Assembly: GCA_032249055.1 (NCBI GenBank)
Contig: JAVVGP010000058.1
Span: 1-5,688, forward strand
Length of the DNA: 5,688 nucleotides
Direction: 5' to 3'
Source: SCGC-AAA471-B05 sp032249055
GTDB taxonomy: Archaea; Thermoproteota; Thermoprotei; Gearchaeales; Gearchaeaceae
Shown here: one piece after another, positions 1 through 5,688 of the stretch
Layout of the letters: every line of letters begins with the position of its first letter
Numbering within the stretch: position 1 is the stretch's first letter
Made by a program: the position numbers and the translations under genes
Notes under the pieces: generated by a model
What the model was told of the DNA's origin: nothing
What the model saw: the letters and a program-made list of their open reading frames with translations, nothing else
Database searches by the model: none

Positions 1-1
1 A

Positions 2-316
2 TTTGCTAAAGAAGATCCAAGAAGACTATATTATACAGTTCTTTATCTTGAATTTATAATTGCTGTAATACTTATGATAGCCTCAATAGGATTTGGAGTA
101 GCTCAACCTTTCGTGCTAATAGCTTTAGGTGCTAATCTAGGTCTCTTTGCTTTATTAGTAGCTTACATATTACAAATAATCGTTGATTACAAATTTTTAC
201 CTAAAGAACTTAGACCTCATCCAATAACCACTTTCATTATTATCGTAGGAATTATTTGGTATGGCTTCTTCCTAACAGCTTTATTGCTTCAGACATTTGC
301 AGGTATTAGATTATAA
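2..316 (+). CDS. C-terminal part of an Nramp-like divalent metal cation transporter (5' partial)
   Basis: The frame is open from the left edge to a TAA at 314-316, giving 104 residues of a gene that begins before the window. The Met at position 74 is internal: the codons before it are in frame and encode a coherent charged loop (KEDPRR) plus the start of a membrane helix. Three hydrophobic segments are visible, at about residues 11-30, 36-62 and 76-97, separated by short basic loops. The pattern of LGANL inside a helix, then a loop with FLPKELRP, then a last helix with WYGFF resembles the C-terminal helices of Nramp-family and Nramp-related metal transporters, which move Mn2+, Fe2+ or Mg2+ across the cytoplasmic membrane. 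The diagnostic N-terminal metal-binding motifs are outside the window, so the family call rests on this end only and another polytopic transporter is possible. The gene converges with the solute-binding protein gene and overlaps its end by 28 bp. Confidence 0.6.
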   Translation, partial: FAKEDPRRLYYTVLYLEFIIAVILMIASIGFGVAQPFVLIALGANLGLFALLVAYILQIIVDYKFLPKELRPHPITTFIIIVGIIWYGFFLTALLLQTFAGIRL

Positions 317-2922
317 AAAATTAGTATAAAATAGGCTAAAAAATCAAAAATAATTTTTTTTCTAAAAATTAAAAATATTGTAATGCCAATTACTATTAAA
401 AGTATTATTATAATTATAGTAGGATAATCTATTGTTGGTCTTTCATATGGTGTTATAGTTGTTGTAGTTTCACCTATTGTAGTTGTAGGTGATGGTATTG
501 TTTCTATACCAGTTAAGGTTGGTTGAGTTTGAGTTGTGGTAAAATTAGTAATGGTATTATTCATAGCTAACCCAATTATAACAAAATATTCAGATTTAAT
601 AGAAGGTATAGAAGAAAATATAGTGTAACAATATAACTTAACATACCATAATCCAGCCTCCATGTTTGTTGTAGCAAATTCAATTTTAAATATACCATTA
701 GTAAAATTAGCATAAGAAACAAAAGCTATTTTGCCACTAACATGTTGAATGATATAAAATAATTTAAAATAATTTTCATTTAAATTTTCTAAATTTGTTG
801 TAATATTTATTAAAATTTCTTGTTTATCTCCTTTTATTAAAGCTTTGGATAATTTAACATCTTTAATATTTATTTTTATATCTTTTATAATTTTATTTAA
901 ATCTTTTATTGGAACTATATATTCTTTATTTAATGATAATTTTAATATGCTATTTTCTTTTTCTAATTTGAAAGGACCATTGGAAATTAAAGCATGTTTA
1001 TAATCTTTTATAAAAATAATTGTATTACTGTATCTTTTATTTACTTCTTCCAAAGATATTGGTGTTATTACTCCTTCGTATAATGCTTCTGGAACATAAC
1101 TTCTATTTTTAAAATTAGATAATATTATGCTAATCCAATTACTCTGCGTAGAATTCAATAAATCTAGCCAATTTATTCCTAACTCTTTAGCTTCCTCTTT
1201 ATACCATGAAGTTTTTCCTTCAATAAAAAGCTCTTCTGTAGCTAATAAAATTTGCCATGGTATACTAGTCCATAGAGGGAAAATATAAGATAACTCATTT
1301 TTATCAAAATGATAGTAATTAGAATAAATAATTAATGTTGTTTCGTTGATAATTTTAATTCCTTTTATTAAACTAATGAAAGGTTTGAAAAACGCCTCAA
1401 CATATTTGCTGTATTTGTAATCTAGCGCATCTGCTTTATCGCTCCATTCCCAAAGGAAATAAAACCAATATAAAATATCGTATAAATTCATTTCGCTTCC
1501 ATCTTGCCATTTACTATAAATTATTTCGAATTTTATTATGCTTCTTACTTTAGTATCTTTTTGAACATATTTCCATTTTTTCTCTTTCGTATCCCAATAT
1601 ATAGCAGAATCTACGTTAAACATTGGTTTGTTTGAAGAATTCAAGACTTCAGCTTTTATTCTCCAAGGAATTAATGTTGAATTATATGGATTTCTTAAGT
1701 AAGAAGAATCTGAAATCAAATTAAATATTAAGTTGTTTGAAAAATCTAAAAAACCTCCAACAGGATTCCATGAATCATCTATTTTTTGCAAATAAGCTAT
1801 TACCAAAGGTTTATCTTTATTTATTTTTGGTTTAATGCTAAGGAAATTAATCTTATTTGCAAATCCAGTTGTATGGTCATTAATTATACCTTCAACTCTA
1901 TTTTTATTATAAACGTAAATTTCGCTTCTCTGTGCTACAAATATTCTTACGGCTTCTTCAATTCCCATTTGAATTATTTTTCTTAAAATCTTATCTCTTT
2001 CTTTCTCATCTAAATAATCTCCTATTAAGAGTTTAGCTGATAAATCATCTATTGTAGAATTCAAATAATTCCAGAATTTTTGGATATTCCAGCCTGGCAT
2101 AAAACCATACCAACTTGCATAAAACTGTGCTACTTTAAATTCTGAATATCTTAAATTTTCATATATATTCCATTCTTCAACATATAAATTCCATTTTAAA
2201 TCTTTTGGATCGTTGTTATAAACTAAATTTCTAGCTTCGCTTGAAGTTAAATTAATATTTTCAACTTCAAATCCTAAATTTTTAAGAATATTAGAAATAT
2301 GTAAAGTATAATTATATCTTATTGGATCATTATTTATAAATATTGTTTTAATTTTTATTGTTTCATTATTATAATACCAATATCCATTTATTTTTTTAAT
2401 ATTTAAATTGGTTAAAGTTTTATTTATTATATTTTCTGCTAAAGTTATATTATCTTTAAAATTCTTTCCTTCTATTATATCTGCTACTTTTACCCAATCT
2501 GCATCGTATTCATTTATAGGAGAGAAAGTTTCCTTAGCATAGCCTTTTAACAAAACGTTCTTAAACCATTGTCTTTCAGCTATGAAATTAACTGCATACC
2601 TTATTTCTTTATATTCAAAAGGATTAAATTTTCCGCTTACACTTTTTGGAACAGGGTTTAATAAAATAGTATATATTCTTCCTTTTTTAGCTTCGTAATA
2701 ACCAATGTTTGTGTCATTAACAAAACTGCTTATGGGATTGAGTAATAGGTCTGCTCCACCGTAATCTCCACCTATTTTTATGCTATTTATTGCTTCTTCT
2801 TCGCTGTAAAATCTTTGAAATAATAATAAGAAATTATCGCTCTGAGCCTTTATTGGCATGTTTAATTTAAATAGTGATAAAACTATGAGCAAAATGATTA
2901 TTAAACTAAATATTTTTCGCAT
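289..2922 (-). CDS. Membrane-anchored ABC-transporter solute-binding protein, SBP family 5 (peptide/opine/nickel type)
   Basis: 877 residues, with a signal peptide at the N-terminus (MRK then a hydrophobic core to about residue 20, cleavage probably near KAQ 25-27), so the protein acts outside the cell and passes solute to an ABC permease. Residues 98-135 (FNPFEYKEIRYAVNFIAER, then GY and SPI) match the SBP_bac_5 signature normally written NPF..kxVRxAinyAiDR. Residues 190-345 continue that lobe. Residues 371-490 resemble the usual N-terminal lobe (IAYLQKIDDSWNP, then KFEIIYSKWQDGSEM), and SNGPFKL (647-653) corresponds to the family GTGPYKL motif. Residues 680-783 look like an Ig-like beta domain. 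A Thr/Pro-rich stalk (789-829) precedes a membrane helix (834-853) and RKK. I count 16 N-x-S/T sequons, which fits a glycosylated archaeal surface protein. The start is the ATG giving an intact signal peptide. No permease or ATPase gene is visible, so the substrate is unknown; oligopeptide is the default guess. Confidence 0.85.
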   Translation of the reverse strand: MRKIFSLIIILLIVLSLFKLNMPIKAQSDNFLLLFQRFYSEEEAINSIKIGGDYGGADLLLNPISSFVNDTNIGYYEAKKGRIYTILLNPVPKSVSGKFNPFEYKEIRYAVNFIAERQWFKNVLLKGYAKETFSPINEYDADWVKVADIIEGKNFKDNITLAENIINKTLTNLNIKKINGYWYYNNETIKIKTIFINNDPIRYNYTLHISNILKNLGFEVENINLTSSEARNLVYNNDPKDLKWNLYVEEWNIYENLRYSEFKVAQFYASWYGFMPGWNIQKFWNYLNSTIDDLSAKLLIGDYLDEKERDKILRKIIQMGIEEAVRIFVAQRSEIYVYNKNRVEGIINDHTTGFANKINFLSIKPKINKDKPLVIAYLQKIDDSWNPVGGFLDFSNNLIFNLISDSSYLRNPYNSTLIPWRIKAEVLNSSNKPMFNVDSAIYWDTKEKKWKYVQKDTKVRSIIKFEIIYSKWQDGSEMNLYDILYWFYFLWEWSDKADALDYKYSKYVEAFFKPFISLIKGIKIINETTLIIYSNYYHFDKNELSYIFPLWTSIPWQILLATEELFIEGKTSWYKEEAKELGINWLDLLNSTQSNWISIILSNFKNRSYVPEALYEGVITPISLEEVNKRYSNTIIFIKDYKHALISNGPFKLEKENSILKLSLNKEYIVPIKDLNKIIKDIKINIKDVKLSKALIKGDKQEILINITTNLENLNENYFKLFYIIQHVSGKIAFVSYANFTNGIFKIEFATTNMEAGLWYVKLYCYTIFSSIPSIKSEYFVIIGLAMNNTITNFTTTQTQPTLTGIETIPSPTTTIGETTTTITPYERPTIDYPTIIIIILLIVIGITIFLIFRKKIIFDFLAYFILIFYNLIPANV
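354..361 (+). terminator. T-tract transcription terminator after the Nramp-like gene
   Basis: A run of eight T residues lies 38 bases after the stop codon of the Nramp-like gene, with no strong hairpin before it. Archaeal RNA polymerase commonly terminates at such T-rich tracts, so this is the likely 3' end of the transporter transcript. The same bases read on the other strand are codons for Arg-Lys-Lys at the cytoplasmic side of the solute-binding protein anchor, which may be the only reason the run exists. Confidence 0.4.
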
Positions 2923-2941
2923 ATATTAAGAATGTTTAAGT

Positions 2942-2950
2942 TTTTAATAA
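2942..2950 (-). promoter_or_regulatory. Box A (TATA) candidate for the solute-binding protein gene
   Basis: Read on the minus strand, TTATTAAAAA sits about 20-28 bases before the ATG at 2922. That is the spacing of an archaeal TATA box when transcription starts at or next to the start codon (leaderless mRNA). No purine-rich Shine-Dalgarno sequence lies between it and the ATG, in agreement. The region is very AT-rich, so a chance match is possible. Confidence 0.4.
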
Positions 2951-2972
2951 GCTTAAATTGATCACATAAAAA

Positions 2973-2986
2973 GCTGGTTATTCAGC
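2973..2986. repeat. Short inverted repeat (4-bp stem, 6-base loop)
   Basis: GCTG and CAGC flank a 6-base loop. On the minus strand the hairpin is followed directly by five T residues (plus 2968-2972), so it looks like a miniature terminator just upstream of the solute-binding protein promoter. On the plus strand it would lie near the start of any RNA driven by the AT block at 2940-2950. A 4-bp stem is weak and no function is claimed. Confidence 0.3.
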
Positions 2987-3092
2987 ATGATGTAAAACTT
3001 CATATCATCTTAGGTAAAGTTGCAATAAGAACAGCAGCTTAGACTAATATACTTTAAAAACTTCATTCAACACTTTGTTAAGATTATGAATT

Positions 3093-3117
3093 AAAATTTA
3101 TTAAATTTATAAATAAT
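3093..3117 (+). promoter_or_regulatory. Promoter region (box A candidates) of the cofG operon
   Basis: Two overlapping TATA-like elements precede cofG: TTTATTAAA at 3097-3105, centred about 28 bases before the ATG at 3129, and TTTATAAATA at 3106-3115, centred about 19 bases before it. The first has the spacing expected for leaderless transcription starting at the ATG. No Shine-Dalgarno motif is present before cofG. A third AT element (CTTTAAAAA, 3052-3060) lies farther upstream and could drive a transcript with a 5' leader of about 40 bases. Confidence 0.45.
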
Positions 3118-3128
3118 TAATTTCACAA

Positions 3129-4271
3129 ATGAATTTAAAAGAAGCTTTATCGCTATCAAGGAATATTACCTTCAAAGAAGCTTTGCTGATTTATAACCAA
3201 ATGAATGATGAAAAAATTTTTGAAATTGCTTCTATGATCAGGGATTACTATAAAGGAAATATTATATCTTATTCAAGAAAGGTTTTCATACCAGTAACAA
3301 ATTTATGTAGAGATATATGTTATTATTGCTTTTATAGAAAGGAGCCAAATGAAGGAGGAAGATATTTAGAAATTGATGAAATAATTAACATTGCTAAAAG
3401 AGGTATCGAACTTGGATGCACTGAAGCTCTTTTAATGACGGGTGAGAGGCCTGAAGGTAGATATAAAGAAGCATTGACTTTTTTAAATAATAAAGGATTC
3501 AAGAGTACTACTGAATGGTTATATCATATTTCAGAAATTTTGCTAAATCTGGGAATATTACCTCATACAAATGCTGGAATTCTTAGTAGGTATGAAATGG
3601 CTAAATTGAAAGAAAATAATGCAAGCATGGGTCTAATGCTTGAAAATGCAAGCGAAAGGCTAATGGAAAAGGGAATGCCCCATGAGTTAGCTCCTAGCAA
3701 GAATCCTAAGCTAAGGATTAAAATGATAGAAGAAGCTGGAAAACTAAAAATACCTTTTACTACAGGAATACTTGTGGGTATAGGTGAAACAGTTGAAGAA
3801 GCTATTTACTCAATCTTTTTAATTAAAAAGTTGCATGAAGAATATGGACATATACAAGAAGTAATAATCCAGCCATTCATGCCAAAGAAGGGAACAAGAA
3901 TGGAAAATCATTCTCCTCCTTCAGAGGAATATTTTTTAAAACTGTTAGCAATTTCGAGGATAATTTTGGGAGAAATGAATATTCAGGCTCCTCCCAATCT
4001 ATATAACGAAGTTGAAAAGCTTGTTAAAGCAGGAATAAATGATTTAGGCGGAATATCTCCTTTAACAATAGATTATGTTAATCCTGAAAAACCTTGGCCT
4101 CATATAGAAATTTTAAGAAAAAGACTAGCTAAGGAAGGCTTTGTTTTAAAACAGAGATTACCTGTTTATCCTGAATATTTAAATAAAGAAGGTTTCTTAT
4201 CTCAAAAAGTAAGAGAAGTTTCATTAAAACTTGTTGATAAAGATGGATACGTTAATGAAAAAATAATATGA
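3129..4271 (+). CDS. cofG: FO synthase subunit CofG (7,8-didemethyl-8-hydroxy-5-deazariboflavin synthase)
   Basis: A 380-residue radical-SAM enzyme that performs the second step of FO formation, converting the CofH product 5-amino-5-(4-hydroxybenzyl)-6-(D-ribitylimino)-5,6-dihydrouracil to FO with loss of ammonia (EC 4.3.1.32). The CxxxCxxC motif that binds the 4Fe-4S cluster is C60, C64 and C67 (CRDICYYC), preceded by the typical VFIPVTNLC strand. Other CofG-like signatures are TGERPE (104-109), PHTNAG (145-150), TTGILVGIGET (211-221), QPFMPKKGTRM (248-258) and NDLGGISPLTIDYVNPE (304-320), followed by a YPEYL near the C-terminus (347-351). The length is normal for the family. ATG 3129 is the first start after an in-frame TAA at 3114 and has a box A at leaderless spacing. 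Its TGA overlaps the cofH ATG (ATGA, 4268-4271), so the two subunits are probably co-translated. FO feeds F420 synthesis or photolyase; the later cof genes are not in the window. Confidence 0.95.
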   Translation: MNLKEALSLSRNITFKEALLIYNQMNDEKIFEIASMIRDYYKGNIISYSRKVFIPVTNLCRDICYYCFYRKEPNEGGRYLEIDEIINIAKRGIELGCTEALLMTGERPEGRYKEALTFLNNKGFKSTTEWLYHISEILLNLGILPHTNAGILSRYEMAKLKENNASMGLMLENASERLMEKGMPHELAPSKNPKLRIKMIEEAGKLKIPFTTGILVGIGETVEEAIYSIFLIKKLHEEYGHIQEVIIQPFMPKKGTRMENHSPPSEEYFLKLLAISRIILGEMNIQAPPNLYNEVEKLVKAGINDLGGISPLTIDYVNPEKPWPHIEILRKRLAKEGFVLKQRLPVYPEYLNKEGFLSQKVREVSLKLVDKDGYVNEKII

Positions 4272-5521
4272 AGATCGAAAATATAGAAAAGATTGCTGAT
4301 CCTGAGGTTGTAGCTATAGTAGAAAGGGCTTTATCAAACAAAGATCTTTATCTTGACGAAGTAGAAAGACTTTTAAAGTGTAGAGGAATTGATCTGTATT
4401 TAATTTGTTTAGCTGCAGATTATTTAAGAAAGGAAACTGTTGGTGATATAGTTACATATGTTGTTAACAGAAATATTAACTTTACAAATGTTTGTATTAT
4501 GAATTGTGGTTTTTGTGCTTTCAGTAGAGATTTTAGAAGTGAAGAAACTTATTTTTTGCCTATAGAAGAAGTAGTTAGAAGAGCTAAGGAAGCTTATTAT
4601 TTAGGTGCAACGGAAGTTTGCATTCAAGGAGGTTTGCCACCGAAATTAGATTGGGAATTTTATCCTAAGCTTATAAGAGAAATAAAAAAAGAAGTACCTA
4701 ATATACACATACATGCTTTCTCTCCTGTTGAGATATGGTACGGAGCGCATTTATCTAAATTGGGTTATGAAGAATTTTTAAAAATTTTGAAAGAAGCAGG
4801 TTTAGATACTATTCCTGGTACAGCTGCTGAAATATTAGATGATGAAATAAGAAAGTTAATATCACCAGGAAGAATATCCACAAATGAATGGATTACAATA
4901 ATAAAGACAGCGCATAAATTAGGAATTCCTTCTACTTCTACTATTATGTATGGTCATGTTGAAAAAGAAATCCATAGAGCAAAGCATTTATTAATTCTTA
5001 GGGAAATACAAAAAGAAACAAAAGGCTTTACCGAATTTATTCCACTAAGCTTCGTATATGAGGAAGCTCCCATGTATAAATATAAATTAGTTAATGGTGT
5101 TAAGGCAGGCCCTACTGGAGAAGAAATAGTAGCTTTGTATGCTACTTCAAGGTTGGTTTTGAATAATTATATAAAAAATCTCCAAGTCTCTTGGGTAAAG
5201 GAAGGACCAAAATTTGCTCAGTTTTTATTGAACTGCGGAGCCAATGATTTTGGAGGAACATTGATAAACGAAAGCATTTCTTCATCTGCAGGAGCAAAGT
5301 TTGGTCAATATATGTCTCCTAAAGAAATAAGAAGATTAATTTTTGATGCTAAAAGAATACCCGCGCAGCGAACCACAACATACTCTATAATCAGAATCTT
5401 TAAAGATATAAATGAAGAAAGTGATATTCCACTAGAGAAGATTGAGTGGAGCGAGGAAAAATTTGGATCTTACTTTAGATTAATTAAAGATGAAAGATTT
5501 AGATTTAGAAAAAGAGTTTGA
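4268..5521 (+). CDS. cofH: FO synthase subunit CofH (5-amino-6-(D-ribitylamino)uracil--L-tyrosine 4-hydroxyphenyl transferase)
   Basis: A 417-residue radical-SAM enzyme that cleaves L-tyrosine and transfers the p-hydroxybenzyl group to 5-amino-6-(D-ribitylamino)uracil, an intermediate shared with riboflavin synthesis (EC 2.5.1.147). The cluster-binding cysteines are C76, C80 and C83 (CIMNCGFC). Family signatures follow in order: CIQGG (118-122), HIHAFSPVEI (147-156), the IPGTAAEIL segment (182-190), TSTIMYGHVE (223-232), FTEFIPLSFV (254-263), ANDFGGTLINESISSSAG (325-342) and PAQRTTTY (365-372). These separate it from the related menaquinone enzymes MqnC/MqnE mainly through its partner, cofG. 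Most CofH proteins end soon after the QRTT motif, but here about 45 charged residues follow, ending DERFRFRKRV. The last ten codons overlap the next gene. No Shine-Dalgarno is seen before the ATG, so translation probably depends on coupling to cofG. Confidence 0.94.
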   Translation: MKIENIEKIADPEVVAIVERALSNKDLYLDEVERLLKCRGIDLYLICLAADYLRKETVGDIVTYVVNRNINFTNVCIMNCGFCAFSRDFRSEETYFLPIEEVVRRAKEAYYLGATEVCIQGGLPPKLDWEFYPKLIREIKKEVPNIHIHAFSPVEIWYGAHLSKLGYEEFLKILKEAGLDTIPGTAAEILDDEIRKLISPGRISTNEWITIIKTAHKLGIPSTSTIMYGHVEKEIHRAKHLLILREIQKETKGFTEFIPLSFVYEEAPMYKYKLVNGVKAGPTGEEIVALYATSRLVLNNYIKNLQVSWVKEGPKFAQFLLNCGANDFGGTLINESISSSAGAKFGQYMSPKEIRRLIFDAKRIPAQRTTTYSIIRIFKDINEESDIPLEKIEWSEEKFGSYFRLIKDERFRFRKRV

Positions 5522-5688
5522 ATTAAAGGTTAGATTTGCTTTATTAGAAGACTTTCAATTCTACGAGAACGTATCGATTGAAGTTAAGAATGGAATAATT
5601 AGTAGAATTGAGCATGGTAAGCAAGGAAGCTTCCCTTCATTAATTTTAATTCCTCCTTTAGTTAATGCTCATATTCATTCAGGCGATG
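5490..5688 (+). CDS. Amidohydrolase-superfamily metal-dependent hydrolase, N-terminus (3' partial)
   Basis: This frame starts with the ATG at 5490, the only start available after an in-frame TAA at 5481-5483, and stays open to the right edge (66 residues). It begins inside cofH, overlapping it by 32 bp. Residues about 12-40 (ELKVRFALLEDFQFYENVSIEVKNGIISRIE) have the pattern of the small beta domain that opens cyclic amidohydrolases (what is encoded, then 'dG.I..I'). Residues 54-66 (IPPLVNAHIHSGD) match the start of the metal-binding barrel, where H61 and H63 would be the HxH metal ligands; the usual PGfvNaHxH has PP in place of PG here. The superfamily includes cytosine, guanine and adenosine-derivative deaminases and chlorohydrolases. 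The remaining metal ligands and the substrate pocket are outside the window, so the substrate cannot be named. Close coupling to cofGH suggests co-expression and perhaps a linked pathway. Confidence 0.8.
   Translation, partial: MKDLDLEKEFELKVRFALLEDFQFYENVSIEVKNGIISRIEHGKQGSFPSLILIPPLVNAHIHSGD

Larger units (their letters stand above)
2923..3128. other. Divergent intergenic spacer with promoters at both ends and a GC-shifted core
   Basis: The spacer separates the minus-strand solute-binding protein gene from the plus-strand cofGH operon. Its two edges (2923-2970 and 3046-3128) are about 17% and 13% GC and carry promoter-like AT blocks. The core (2971-3045) is about 35% GC by hand count. The core contains a short inverted repeat (2973-2986), a second 6-bp inverted pair (AAGCTG at 2971-2976 with CAGCTT at 3035-3040), and one copy of a 10-base direct repeat AAAACTTCAT at 2994-3003; the other copy is at 3057-3066. 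A 24-codon frame without an ATG is open from 2962 to the TAG at 3040-3042. I cannot assign a gene or RNA to it. Confidence 0.5.

Noticed and set aside
74..316. Treating the ATG at 74 as the start of a small 80-residue membrane protein
   Set aside because: The same frame is open to the window edge and the codons before 74 encode the beginning of the first membrane helix, so this is the tail of a larger transporter.
450..560. Thr-codon-rich tract as a DNA tandem repeat or CRISPR-like element
   Set aside because: The apparent repetition comes from ACT/ACA/ACC codons of the Thr/Pro stalk; there are no regular repeat units or spacers.
1786..1986. 66-codon plus-strand frame inside the solute-binding protein gene
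   Set aside because: It lies wholly antisense to a well-supported gene, has an unstructured Phe/Tyr/Asn-rich composition expected from the reverse of AT-rich codons, and has no promoter of its own.
2968..2986. Minus-strand hairpin plus T5 as an intrinsic terminator
   Set aside because: The stem is only four base pairs and no gene is visible on the minus strand to its right that would need a terminator there.
2980..3045. Possible C/D box guide RNA in the spacer
   Set aside because: The plus strand has a near C box (ATGATGT at 2987) but no CTGA D box. The minus strand has one CTGA but no good C box at the expected spacing.
4240..4268. Shine-Dalgarno site before cofH
   Set aside because: No GGAG or GGTG-type motif is present at suitable spacing. 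The ATGA overlap with cofG gives a simpler explanation for its translation.

Overview
The window looks like chromosomal DNA of a low-GC, probably thermophilic archaeon, most likely of the Thermoproteota (Sulfolobales/Acidilobales-like). The lineage is an inference from several signs: low GC (roughly 30% by eye), heavy AGA (Arg) and ATA (Ile) codon use, AT-rich box A-like sequences about 25-30 bases before start codons with no Shine-Dalgarno motif (the leaderless pattern), and a large secreted solute-binding protein with many N-glycosylation sequons, a Thr-rich stalk and a C-terminal membrane anchor. No rRNA or species marker is present, so genus cannot be fixed.

Layout. Positions 2-316 (+) hold the 3' end of an Nramp-like metal-ion transporter whose start lies before the window. 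It converges with, and overlaps by 28 bp, a long gene on the opposite strand (289-2922, -). That gene encodes an ABC-transporter solute-binding protein of the peptide/opine type (SBP family 5). Its permease and ATPase genes are not in the window. A 206-bp divergent spacer (2923-3128) carries promoter-like sequence at both ends and a less AT-rich core of unknown role.

From 3129 to the right edge runs a tightly packed + strand operon. cofG (3129-4271) and cofH (4268-5521) overlap by ATGA. Together they encode the two radical-SAM enzymes that make FO (7,8-didemethyl-8-hydroxy-5-deazariboflavin), the chromophore of coenzyme F420 and the antenna pigment of some photolyases. CofH joins a tyrosine-derived p-hydroxybenzyl group to 5-amino-6-ribitylaminouracil, and CofG closes the ring to FO. 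A third gene starts inside cofH (5490) and runs off the window. Its 66 visible residues are the N-terminus of an amidohydrolase-superfamily metal-dependent hydrolase.

No mobile element, CRISPR array, tRNA or rRNA was seen. The window is mostly ordinary metabolism and transport. The points most worth a second look are the hydrolase coupled to the FO genes, the odd lobe order and read-out tail of the solute-binding protein, and the GC-shifted core of the spacer.
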